A stretch of 64,000 nucleotides of DNA from Bacteroidetes bacterium HGW-Bacteroidetes-5 (GTDB lineage Bacteria; Bacteroidota; Bacteroidia; Bacteroidales; UBA932), in the NCBI GenBank assembly GCA_002842515.1, contig PHDC01000002.1, forward strand, positions 62,001 to 126,000. The letters are read 5' to 3'. Made by a program: the position numbers and the translations under genes. How positions within the stretch are numbered: the stretch's first letter is position 1; each line of letters starts with the position of its first letter. This document shows, piece by piece, positions 35,467 to 42,620 of the stretch. Under the pieces are notes generated by a model that ran no database searches, was not told the origin of the DNA, and worked only from the letters and a program-made list of their open reading frames with translations.

Positions 35467-35688
35467 ATGAAGAATAAGATTATAGCATTTGTTAAAAAGG
35501 AGTGGCTCTGGTTTGCCGGAGGTGCTGCAGGGGCCCTAGGAGGATATTTATACTGGTACTTCATAGGTTGTAACAGCGGAACCTGTCCAATTACATCCTC
35601 GCCTACTAACAGCACACTGTATGGCATCCTGCTGGGAGGTCTAATTTTTAATATGTTTAAAAAGAGCGAGAAGAGTAAAAATGGTTGA
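35467..35688 (+). CDS. DUF6132 family small membrane protein
   Basis: A 73-residue protein with two hydrophobic segments (LWFAGGAAGALGGYLYWYFI and TLYGILLGGLIFNMF) separated by a loop containing GCNSGTCPITSSP, the family's two-cysteine motif. The cysteine-bearing loop may face the periplasm. The function is unknown; related genes often neighbour rhodanese or thioredoxin genes, and a thioredoxin lies 0.7 kb downstream. It overlaps the methyltransferase start by 8 nt. Confidence 0.75.
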   Translation: MKNKIIAFVKKEWLWFAGGAAGALGGYLYWYFIGCNSGTCPITSSPTNSTLYGILLGGLIFNMFKKSEKSKNG

Positions 35689-36319
35689 TTACTTCAAGGA
35701 TAAGGCAAAAGAGTGGGACAGCCCAATGAAGATTGATATGGCAGATAAGTTTGTTTCGGAGATGTTTAAAAGCATAAACTTTACAAACAATCTAAAGGTT
35801 CTTGAATTGGGTTGCGGTACAGGCCTGGCCGGTCTTCAGATAGCTCCCCTTGTTAAATCTATTGTATTTTTGGACAGCTCAACCCAGATGATTGAGGTAC
35901 TTAAAGAGAAGATTGAGGGGTTAACTTTAAAGGAGAGATCATCAGCAATAAAGGATAGTTCGACTATAATAAATGGAACAATTGATAAATACACAACTCC
36001 TGACATCGATGTAATCTTCTCACTTATGGCAATACACCATATAGAGAATACCCAAAAGACTTTTGAGCATATATCATCAATTCTTAAACCGGGAGGTCTG
36101 TTTGTAATAGGCGACCTAAAAGAGGAGGATGGTTCGTTTCACGGAGGTGAGTATGTGCCTCATAATGGATTTAATGTCCAACAACTGGCACAACAACTCG
36201 AGAACAGCGACCTGGAGGTGGTAAAAACATATACCTACAATAACTTAAGTAAGAATGGAACTGATTATGAACAGTTTATTCTTATTTCTAAAAAAGCACA
36301 AAACGACATAAAATCGTGA
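35681..36319 (+). CDS. Class I SAM-dependent methyltransferase
   Basis: A 212-residue soluble methyltransferase. SAM motif I is VLELGCGTGLAGLQIA near residues 40-55; motif II IVFLDSSTQMIEVLKE; DVIFSLMAIHHIENT follows near 105 and LKPGGLFVIGDLKEEDG near 137. The substrate is not predictable. The gene is translationally coupled to DUF6132 by an 8-nt overlap and precedes thioredoxin by 58 nt. Confidence 0.82.
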   Translation: MVDYFKDKAKEWDSPMKIDMADKFVSEMFKSINFTNNLKVLELGCGTGLAGLQIAPLVKSIVFLDSSTQMIEVLKEKIEGLTLKERSSAIKDSSTIINGTIDKYTTPDIDVIFSLMAIHHIENTQKTFEHISSILKPGGLFVIGDLKEEDGSFHGGEYVPHNGFNVQQLAQQLENSDLEVVKTYTYNNLSKNGTDYEQFILISKKAQNDIKS

Positions 36320-36377
36320 AAATAAAAAAAAAAAACAAATATAATAAATCAAGCAATTAAAAGAATATTAAAACATT

Positions 36378-36740
36378 ATGAAGACAATACATCTTACAAA
36401 AGAGGAGTTTCTAACAAAAGTTGCAAACTACGAAGCAAATCCACAAGAGTGGAAATATCTTGGAGACAAACCGGCAATTATTGACTTTTATGCAGATTGG
36501 TGCGGCCCGTGCAAAACGATTGCTCCAATTCTGGAAGATCTGGCCAAAGAGTACACAGACAGCATCTATGTTTATAAAGTAAATACAGAGCAGGAGCAAG
36601 AGCTTGCCGGAGCATTCGGTATCCGCAGCATTCCATCGCTGCTGTTTGTGCCAATGGAGGGATCACCTCAAATGGCAATGGGAGCACTTCCAAAAGCCTC
36701 CTTTAAAGAGGCTATAGAAAAAGTGCTGCTAGGGAAGTAA
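36378..36740 (+). CDS. Thioredoxin
   Basis: A 120-residue cytosolic thioredoxin. The active site is WCGPCK (about residues 40-45) within IDFYADWCGPCKTIAPIL, followed by YKVNTEQEQELAGAFGIRSIPSLLFV, which contains the cis-proline. No signal peptide. It carries a short N-terminal extension (about 20 residues longer than the minimal fold). Its TAA stop is the first three bases of a dispersed repeat. Confidence 0.9.
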   Translation: MKTIHLTKEEFLTKVANYEANPQEWKYLGDKPAIIDFYADWCGPCKTIAPILEDLAKEYTDSIYVYKVNTEQEQELAGAFGIRSIPSLLFVPMEGSPQMAMGALPKASFKEAIEKVLLGK

Positions 36741-36840
36741 CCTTGCCAAGGGTCGTGGGGCTTTGCTGATAATGAGCTGCTTGAGTATTCTGGCAGCTTT
36801 TTTTTTATAAATAAAAGCCCCACAACCCTTGGCAAGGTTA
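36738..36840 (+). repeat. Complete 103-bp CCTTGCCAAG element with internal terminator
   Basis: Left arm TAACCTTGCCAAGGGTCGTG (36738 on) and right arm ending CCCTTGGCAAGGTTA (36840) form a near-perfect 26-bp inverted repeat. Inside, TGATAATGAGCTGCTTGAGTA leads into a hairpin with a T-run. The left TAA is the stop codon of thioredoxin. Confidence 0.85.
36775..36806 (+). terminator. Intrinsic terminator within the repeat element (after thioredoxin)
   Basis: AGCTGC (36775-36780) pairs with GCAGCT (36793-36798), followed by a run of eight or more T. Confidence 0.7.
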
Positions 36841-36844
36841 TTTT

Positions 36845-36871
36845 CGTAGGAATTTTTTAAGAGATTTGTCT
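36845..36871 (+). promoter_or_regulatory. ECF-type promoter of the second sigma operon
   Basis: CGTAGGAAT-N5-AAGAGA-N2-TGTCT. GGAAT and GTC are 14 nt apart, resembling ECF -35 and -10 elements. Twenty-two of 27 bases match the site at 38560-38586 before the last gene of the module. Confidence 0.6.
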
Positions 36872-36959
36872 ATATATTGTAATTAGAGATAAAAGATTTA
36901 ACTTGTACATAGATTCTTGGGACATTACAAGAGTTACAAAATAGAGAGTGCCTTTAGGT

Positions 36960-37529
36960 ATGATAGATAAAAGAGGTGATGAACAGATTGTAACGGATTT
37001 TCTCAATGGCGACAGAGAGAGCTTCAGAGTTCTGGCAGAGAGGTATAGTGATACTCTCTTCCGGGTTGCGATGGGATATCTGCACTCTAAAGAGGACTCC
37101 CAGGATATGGTTCAGGATGTTTTAGTCAAGGTGCATAGCTCACTGGGAACTTTTAAGGGAGACTCCAAACTCTCAACCTGGCTTTACAGGATAATGGTTA
37201 ATGCCTGCCTGAATGAGATTGACAGAAAACACAGACGAGGTATATTTGACCGAGTAGAAGATGTTATGGCAAAAATTGCAAACAGAGGTGGCGCAGAGAG
37301 GGATCCTCAGGAGAGTATGATTGCAGATGAGGTAAAAATTGCGGTTCGTAAGGCGATAGATTCACTCCCCGATAAACAGAAGACGGCATTCATACTTCAA
37401 AAGTACCAGGATTTGTCGCAAAAAGAGATATCTGCAATTATGCAAATTTCCGAAGGTTCTGTTGAACAACTCCTTATGAGAGGGAAAGAGAATCTGAAAA
37501 AGAGATTAAAGCATATTAAAGCAAACTAA
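36960..37529 (+). CDS. ECF-type RNA polymerase sigma factor (envelope-stress module)
   Basis: A 189-residue sigma factor from ATG 36960; an in-frame GTG at 36948 would add four residues. Region 2 has FRVLAERYSDTLFRVAMGYLHSKEDSQDMVQDVLVKVHSSL; region 4 has AIDSLPDKQKTAFILQKYQDLSQKEISAIMQISEGSVEQLLMRG. Downstream genes encode a membrane-anchored putative anti-sigma factor and a periplasmic Spy/CpxP-like protein, an arrangement typical of envelope- or metal-stress modules. An ECF-like promoter 90 nt upstream suggests autoregulation. Confidence 0.88.
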   Translation: MIDKRGDEQIVTDFLNGDRESFRVLAERYSDTLFRVAMGYLHSKEDSQDMVQDVLVKVHSSLGTFKGDSKLSTWLYRIMVNACLNEIDRKHRRGIFDRVEDVMAKIANRGGAERDPQESMIADEVKIAVRKAIDSLPDKQKTAFILQKYQDLSQKEISAIMQISEGSVEQLLMRGKENLKKRLKHIKAN

Positions 37530-37560
37530 ATAATCAAAGAACAAATTAATTCTCAACGAT

Positions 37561-37932
37561 ATGAAAAAAGAGAAATGGGATAATTTAAATGAGCTGGATT
37601 TAGTGGATAACTATGTCAAAAGCGAAAGGGGTATAGAGCCCGATCCGTCTCTTGTCTCAAAATTGATCTCCACGATAGAGGCTATTGAGCATTCCAGAGC
37701 CGGTGTCAATGAGATTGGGATAACAGGTGCCAATGAGATTACGAAAAGCAGAAATAATCAGATATTTATGAGTGCACTTTACAGAGTTGCAATTGCAGCA
37801 AGTATAGCACTGATACTTTTTTTGGGAGTTTCGCTTGGGTCATCCTTTAAAGGTTCCGTTAACTACGAGATGTCTGTCAATATTAATGATAACCAGATGG
37901 AAAATCTGCATATTTACACCGCAGATGAGTAA
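37561..37932 (+). CDS. Putative anti-sigma factor (single-pass membrane protein)
   Basis: A 123-residue protein. The N-terminal cytoplasmic region (about 1-75; ELDLVDNYVKSERGIEPDPSLVSKLISTIE) is helical, one transmembrane segment follows (VAIAASIALILFLGVSLGSSF, about 77-97) and a short periplasmic tail ends it. No zinc-finger motif is visible. Position directly after the sigma gene and the topology support an anti-sigma role; the sequence alone would be a hypothetical protein. Confidence 0.65.
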   Translation: MKKEKWDNLNELDLVDNYVKSERGIEPDPSLVSKLISTIEAIEHSRAGVNEIGITGANEITKSRNNQIFMSALYRVAIAASIALILFLGVSLGSSFKGSVNYEMSVNINDNQMENLHIYTADE

Positions 37933-37968
37933 TTATTTAGAGAAGATTGGAAATTTAAGATAAAAGCA

Positions 37969-38484
37969 ATGAAAACAGAACTAAGAAGCAGGATTTTGGT
38001 ATGGAGTGTCATTTTACTGGCACTTCTCAATATTAGCACTATCGCAGCAATTCTAGTTAATAACAGAGCAAATTCATCTGCAGAGGAGTCCATAATTATC
38101 GACCCGGAGAGCTCCCCTCTTAACGGTAGATATCTAAGAGAAGAGCTTAATTTCAATCACGACCAGATAGAGATTTTCCGACAGGAGAGCAGAGAGTTTC
38201 GTCAAAGTGCAAATAGAGTCATTGAAAAGCTCAACAGATATAAGTCTCTGCTGTTTGAAGAGATACACCGGGAGAACCCCGACAGGTTAAAAACCAAAGA
38301 GTATTCGGACTCTATCGGGCACGCCCACTCTCAACTCAAAGAGATGACAGTAGATTTCTATCTGAAGATACGCAAATGCTGCACCGATGACCAGACCGTA
38401 AAACTTGAAAAGATATTTGCCCCCCTGTTCCGTGACAATCCTCAAATGAGAGGAGCCGGCCAGGGTCACGGGCGACGAAGATAA
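37969..38484 (+). CDS. Spy/CpxP-like periplasmic heavy-metal sensor/chaperone
   Basis: A 171-residue protein with one N-terminal membrane anchor or uncleaved signal (ILVWSVILLALLNISTIAAILV, about 8-29) and a helical periplasmic domain with LREELNFNHDQIEIFRQESREFRQSANRVIEKL, matching the LxxxLxLTxxQ pattern of the family, then HSQLKEMTVDFYLKIRKCCTDDQ. It ends in a basic, Gly/Arg-rich tail. It probably senses or buffers envelope stress, or metal, for the sigma factor. The TAA stop is part of a dispersed repeat. Confidence 0.78.
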   Translation: MKTELRSRILVWSVILLALLNISTIAAILVNNRANSSAEESIIIDPESSPLNGRYLREELNFNHDQIEIFRQESREFRQSANRVIEKLNRYKSLLFEEIHRENPDRLKTKEYSDSIGHAHSQLKEMTVDFYLKIRKCCTDDQTVKLEKIFAPLFRDNPQMRGAGQGHGRRR

Positions 38485-38549
38485 CCTTGCCAAGAGTCGT
38501 GGGGTTTTGTTGATAATGAGCTGCTTGAGTAATTTAGCAGCTTTTTATA
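38482..38549 (+). repeat. CCTTGCCAAG element, left arm plus terminator hairpin
   Basis: TAACCTTGCCAAGAGTCGTG begins at the stop codon of the Spy-like gene; the internal hairpin AGCTGC (38519-38524) / GCAGCT (38537-38542) with a T-run is kept, but the right arm is missing. Confidence 0.8.
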
Positions 38550-38559
38550 TACACAAAAG

Positions 38560-38586
38560 CGTAGGAATATATAAAGAGAGATGTCT
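38560..38586 (+). promoter_or_regulatory. ECF-type promoter of the EF-hand-like gene
   Basis: CGTAGGAAT-N5-AAGAGA-N2-TGTCT, the same as at 36845-36871 with identical spacing. The gene starts 45 nt downstream. Confidence 0.6.
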
Positions 38587-38630
38587 TATAATCGGAAACA
38601 ATTTATAATAACAGTTTAAAATTAGAAAAA

Positions 38631-38954
38631 ATGAAAACAAGAATTGTATTAATAGGACTTGCACTGGCAGCATCAACAACATTTGCGGCAGCACAAAATA
38701 ACAGTGTTAAAACAACAGCTATTCACAACAACAAAAGTTGCTTTGTAGATGCAGATAAAAACGGCGTATGCGACAGTTTTGAGAAAGGAACCTGCACTTT
38801 AGGCAACGGCAAGGGGCTGATGGATGGCAGTGGTCGAAGAGAAGGTTTAAGAGATGGTAGCGGTCGCAGAGAAGGTTTGAGAGATGGTCAGGGGATGAAG
38901 AAAGGAGATAGAAATGGAAATGGTTTGAGAGATAGCCACAGACACAGGAGGTAA
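38631..38954 (+). CDS. Small secreted repeat protein with an EF-hand-like loop
   Basis: A 107-residue protein with a signal peptide (MKTRIVLIGLALAASTTFAAAQ). A 12-residue loop DADKNGVCDSFE (about 41-52) has Asp, Asp, Asn, Gly, Asp and Glu at the positions of a calcium-binding EF hand. The C-terminal 45 residues are a basic, Gly/Asp/Arg-rich repeat (DGSGRREGLR, 30-bp period) ending DRNGNGLRDSHRHRR. The function is unknown; it is likely a periplasmic target of the ECF sigma factor, since it shares its promoter. Confidence 0.65.
   Translation: MKTRIVLIGLALAASTTFAAAQNNSVKTTAIHNNKSCFVDADKNGVCDSFEKGTCTLGNGKGLMDGSGRREGLRDGSGRREGLRDGQGMKKGDRNGNGLRDSHRHRR
38823..38892 (+). repeat. 30-bp coding tandem repeat
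   Basis: GATGG(C/T)AG(T/C)GGTCG units begin at 38823 and 38853, with a degenerate third at 38883. They encode DGSGRREGLR copies. Confidence 0.8.
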
Positions 38955-39099
38955 CCTTGCCAAGGGTCGTGGGGCTTTGCTGATAATGAGCTGCTTGAGT
39001 AATCTGGCAGCTTTTTTTTATAAAAAGAAGCACTGAACCCGGAGCTAAAATGCTAAACTCCTTATAATCAAGAAAGCCCCACGACCCTTGGCAAGGTTA
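38952..39099 (+). repeat. Complete 148-bp CCTTGCCAAG element between convergent genes
   Basis: The left arm TAACCTTGCCAAGGGTCGTG gives the stop codon of the EF-hand-like gene; the right arm (39073-39099) is its inverted copy and encodes the C-terminus of the flavoprotein on the other strand. A terminator hairpin AGCTGC (38989) / GCAGCT (39007) with T-run lies between. Confidence 0.85.
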
Positions 39100-41965
39100 T
39101 TTTTAACGCCTCATACAGAATCTGTATGGGGTGTTTTGCTATTCGGCCGGTTCCGTCCAGGATTTGCTGGCGGCAAGATGTGCCGGGAGCACAAACGGCA
39201 GTTTGGATAGCGGCACTTCTGACCATCGGGAAGAGCCGCTGCTCCCCTATCTCAATCGATATTTTGTAATGCTCTCTCTCATAACCGAAGGAACCGGCCA
39301 TACCGCAACATCCGGTTGGAAGTGTCTCCACCTTGTAATTAGCCGGTATAGATAGCATCTTTGCAGATGCCTCCACGCTGGCCAGAGATTTCTGGTGACA
39401 GTGGCCGTGCAGGATTATCTCCAGCGGCGAGTGTGTGAAGAGCGATCTATCTATATTCCCCGCCTCAAACTCTCTCATTATGAACTCGTCATAGAGCAGA
39501 CAACTCTTAGACAACGCTTTGGCATCTTCCTTTAGATTTGCAGATACCAGGTGTGGATATTCATCCCTAAATGAAAGTATTGCAGATGGCTCTATACCAA
39601 CCAACGGAGTCTCTGGAGTGATTATATCTTTGAGCGCTTCTACATTTCTGTTTGCAAACATCTTTGCCCGCCTGAGCATCCCCTTTGAGATTGCAGCCCT
39701 TCCACTTTCGTAATGTTTTGGGATTACTACTTCATAACCCAGAGTGTTGAGCAGATCAATAAAAGCAATTCCAACCTCGGCCTCGTTGTAGTTTGTAAAC
39801 TCATCTGCAAAGAGATAAACCCTTTTTTGCCGTGCAGAATCTCGCAGTTTCAGTGCAGAGTAGCGGCGAAGTGTAACTTTTGATAGTAAAGGGATGTTAC
39901 GGTTGGAGGAGAAACGCAGTATCTTCTTAATTATAGAAGAGGAGAGTCTGTTTGAGGCAAAAAAGTTATATATGCCCGGAAAAAGAGAGCCAAAACTTTG
40001 AACCTGAGCCATTCTGGAGATCATAAAAGAGCGAAAAGGGAGCTCTTTTAAATTAAAAAAACTACGCACATCGTAGTGGTGCTGCAGAAACTCTGCTTTA
40101 TACCTTGCCATATCTACATTGGAGGGGCATTCGCTTTTACACGCTTTGCAGGAGATACACAAATCCAGTGCAGCCACTATCTCGGCCTGGTCAAAGACCT
40201 TTTTGGTACGAGGTCTGGTTAACAGCTCCCGCAAAATATTAGAACGACCTCTGGTAGAGTCCTCCTCCAAACCGGTAACCCTAAAGCTGGGACACATTGT
40301 TCCGCTGAACAGTATAGATTTGCGGCAGTCACCCGAGCCGTTGCACTGCTCAATAGCCCTTATCCACCCGCCACTATCTGAGTAGTCAAAAAAGGTATCG
40401 TACTCTTTAACCTCAACATCTGCCTGATACCTCAAAAAAGTATTCATTGCAGGTGTGTCTACTATCTTATTGGCATTAAAAATCAAATTAGGGTCAAATA
40501 GTCGTTTTATCTCCTTCATTACCCCGAAGATGCGATCTCCAAACATAAGTGGAATAAACTCACCCCTTAGTCGCCCATCGCCGTGCTCTCCACTTAGTGA
40601 GCCCTTGTGTTTTTTGACAATTGAAGCCATCTCCCCGGCAACCCGGCGGAAAAGGGCAACATCTGCAGATTTTTTTAGATTTAAAATGGGTCTCAGATGC
40701 AGCTCACCGGTGCCGATGTGGGCGTGATATACACACTTTAAAGCGTACTTCTCCATAAGTGCGCCAAAATCCTCCATATATGCCGGAAGGCGATGCGGAG
40801 CAACTGCTGTATCTTCAATAACAGATACCGGTTTTGAATCTCCAACCATCGAGGTGAGAAGCCCGAGGCCCGCCTTTCTTAACTCCCAAACCCTTGAAAT
40901 ATCCTTCCCGTAAACCGTTGAACAGTAGTAAGAGTGTCCGGATGAGATCATATCCGCTCGCGCAGTTTCTACCATCGTCTCCAACTCCCCCGGGGTGCCG
41001 GCGGCAAACTCAATTATTAGAATCGCAGCAGGCTCACCCGAAATAAAGAAGCGGTTCCTGTTTTGACTGATATTGGATTTACTAAGCTCCAGAATGTTTG
41101 AATCCATCATCTCAACCGCCGCCGGCTTATGCCCAAGCGCCACCAGATTTGCCCTGAATGCATCCTCCAGCGTTGTGCAGTGAGCACATAGTAGCGCCTT
41201 ATGAGCAGGAGGTAGCGGAACCAGATTCAGTTTTAGCTCAGTAATAATAGCCAGCGTCCCCTCGGACCCTGCCAAAAGGCGGCATAAATTATATGAAGAC
41301 GCCACAAACTCATCCAGTGCGTACCCTGTATTTCTTCTGCGAACGGCCGGGTCGGGGAACTGCTCCCGAATCTCATCCAGAGTAGCACTATCTTCCAATA
41401 TTTTACCCAGATACCGGTAAACATCACCCTCGACACCATCCAGAAGCCTCTTCTGCTCAAACTCCTCACGCGTGAGGTCCTTGAAAACCGTTACCGACCC
41501 GTCCGATAAAATCACCTCTGCCTCAAGCAGATGGTCACGAGTGCTTCCATAAACAAGTGAGTGTGAGCCGCAAGAGTTGTTTCCAACCATTCCACCCATA
41601 CAACAACGATTTGAAGTTGATGTCTCGGGCCCGAAGAAGAGTCCAAAACGAGATGTCTCCATATTCAGCTCATCCAGAACCACCCCGGGCTCTACCCTGG
41701 CCCACCGCTGCTGCTCATTAATCTCCAGAATTTTATTCAGGTGGCGTGAAATATCAACCACAAGACCGCTCCCCACAACCTGCCCGGCAAGAGAGGTGCC
41801 TCCGGCACGGGGAATGATTGAAAAACCTTCCCGGGAAGCCCTCTTCACTATAGATATAAGATCCTCTTTACTCTTGGGAAAGAACACCCCCATAGGCTCC
41901 TCCATATATGCAGATGCATCTGTGGAGTAAAGTATTTTGTTTAAAGAGTCGCTTTTGATTTCCAT
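39068..41965 (-). CDS. FAD-linked oxidase with Fe-S domain (D-lactate dehydrogenase / GlcD-GlpC type)
   Basis: A 965-residue flavoprotein. The N-terminal FAD_binding_4 domain (about 20-200) has IIPRAGGTSLAGQVVGSGLVVDIS; the FAD oxidase C-terminal domain (about 250-510) has YHAHIGTGELHLRP and KGSLSGEHGDGRLRGEF. A ferredoxin-like module has CISCKACKSECP (about 602) and a C-terminal CCG domain has HGHCHQKSL and LPTGCCGMAGSFGYEREHY. Such fused enzymes oxidise D-lactate or 2-hydroxy acids and feed electrons to quinone or other carriers. The last residues (ITLPRVVGLS) are encoded by a dispersed repeat. Confidence 0.87.
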   Translation of the reverse strand: MEIKSDSLNKILYSTDASAYMEEPMGVFFPKSKEDLISIVKRASREGFSIIPRAGGTSLAGQVVGSGLVVDISRHLNKILEINEQQRWARVEPGVVLDELNMETSRFGLFFGPETSTSNRCCMGGMVGNNSCGSHSLVYGSTRDHLLEAEVILSDGSVTVFKDLTREEFEQKRLLDGVEGDVYRYLGKILEDSATLDEIREQFPDPAVRRRNTGYALDEFVASSYNLCRLLAGSEGTLAIITELKLNLVPLPPAHKALLCAHCTTLEDAFRANLVALGHKPAAVEMMDSNILELSKSNISQNRNRFFISGEPAAILIIEFAAGTPGELETMVETARADMISSGHSYYCSTVYGKDISRVWELRKAGLGLLTSMVGDSKPVSVIEDTAVAPHRLPAYMEDFGALMEKYALKCVYHAHIGTGELHLRPILNLKKSADVALFRRVAGEMASIVKKHKGSLSGEHGDGRLRGEFIPLMFGDRIFGVMKEIKRLFDPNLIFNANKIVDTPAMNTFLRYQADVEVKEYDTFFDYSDSGGWIRAIEQCNGSGDCRKSILFSGTMCPSFRVTGLEEDSTRGRSNILRELLTRPRTKKVFDQAEIVAALDLCISCKACKSECPSNVDMARYKAEFLQHHYDVRSFFNLKELPFRSFMISRMAQVQSFGSLFPGIYNFFASNRLSSSIIKKILRFSSNRNIPLLSKVTLRRYSALKLRDSARQKRVYLFADEFTNYNEAEVGIAFIDLLNTLGYEVVIPKHYESGRAAISKGMLRRAKMFANRNVEALKDIITPETPLVGIEPSAILSFRDEYPHLVSANLKEDAKALSKSCLLYDEFIMREFEAGNIDRSLFTHSPLEIILHGHCHQKSLASVEASAKMLSIPANYKVETLPTGCCGMAGSFGYEREHYKISIEIGEQRLFPMVRSAAIQTAVCAPGTSCRQQILDGTGRIAKHPIQILYEALKITLPRVVGLS

Positions 41966-41979
41966 ACCGGGTGAGACAG

Positions 41980-42558
41980 CTATAATTTTTCTATCCGCTC
42001 AACTCCCTGTTCGGTGAGATTATAGTGCTGACCACTTTCGGGGCATATACCCAGACCCTCAGTATCAAAATCCAGCCTATGACCATATTCACTCACCCAC
42101 CCTATCTGCTTAGCAGGGTTTCCAACCACCAGGGCATAAGGCGCTACAGATTTTGTAATTACAGCCCCGGCACCCACCAATGCGTACTTGCCGATCTCGT
42201 TTCCACACACAATTGTTGCATTTGCTCCAATAGTTGCCCCCTGTCGTACAAAGGTGTTTACATAAAACCCTTTTCTCACGATTGCACTCCTGGGGTTAAC
42301 AACATTTGTAAAGACACAGGATGGCCCTAAAAATACATCATCTTCACAAACAACACCTGTATATACAGATACATTGTTCTGTACCTTAACATTGTTTCCC
42401 AGAATCACTTTCGGCGATATGACAACATTCTGACCGATGTTGCAACCATTACCGATAACACATCCGCTCATAATATGAGTAAAGTGCCATATTTTGGTTC
42501 CGTCCCCGATAACACAATCTTTATCAATGACAGAGGTTTCGTGAGCAAAGTAGTTCAT
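41980..42558 (-). CDS. Left-handed beta-helix acyltransferase (WbpD/WlbB-like)
   Basis: A 192-residue hexapeptide-repeat protein resembling UDP-2-acetamido-3-amino-2,3-dideoxy-glucuronate N-acetyltransferase. Visible features are FAHETSVIDKDCVIGDGTKIWHFTHI, the hexapeptide core IGNGCNIGQNVVISPKVILGNNV, the acceptor segment FTNVVNPRSAI and VVGNPAKQIGWVSEYGHRL. It probably acetylates a nucleotide-linked amino sugar for surface glycans. No other glycan genes are next to it. A candidate -7 box (42583-42590, minus TATATTTG) lies upstream. Confidence 0.82.
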   Translation of the reverse strand: MNYFAHETSVIDKDCVIGDGTKIWHFTHIMSGCVIGNGCNIGQNVVISPKVILGNNVKVQNNVSVYTGVVCEDDVFLGPSCVFTNVVNPRSAIVRKGFYVNTFVRQGATIGANATIVCGNEIGKYALVGAGAVITKSVAPYALVVGNPAKQIGWVSEYGHRLDFDTEGLGICPESGQHYNLTEQGVERIEKL

Positions 42559-42620
42559 TTGTTTTAGCCGGTTATCTGGTTACAAATATAGATAAAAGCT
42601 AAATGTATGAACACAAAATT

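Noticed and set aside
41980..42558. O-antigen or capsule biosynthesis locus
   Set aside because: Only one WbpD-like acyltransferase is present; neighbours are a flavoprotein dehydrogenase and a DUF4493 lipoprotein.
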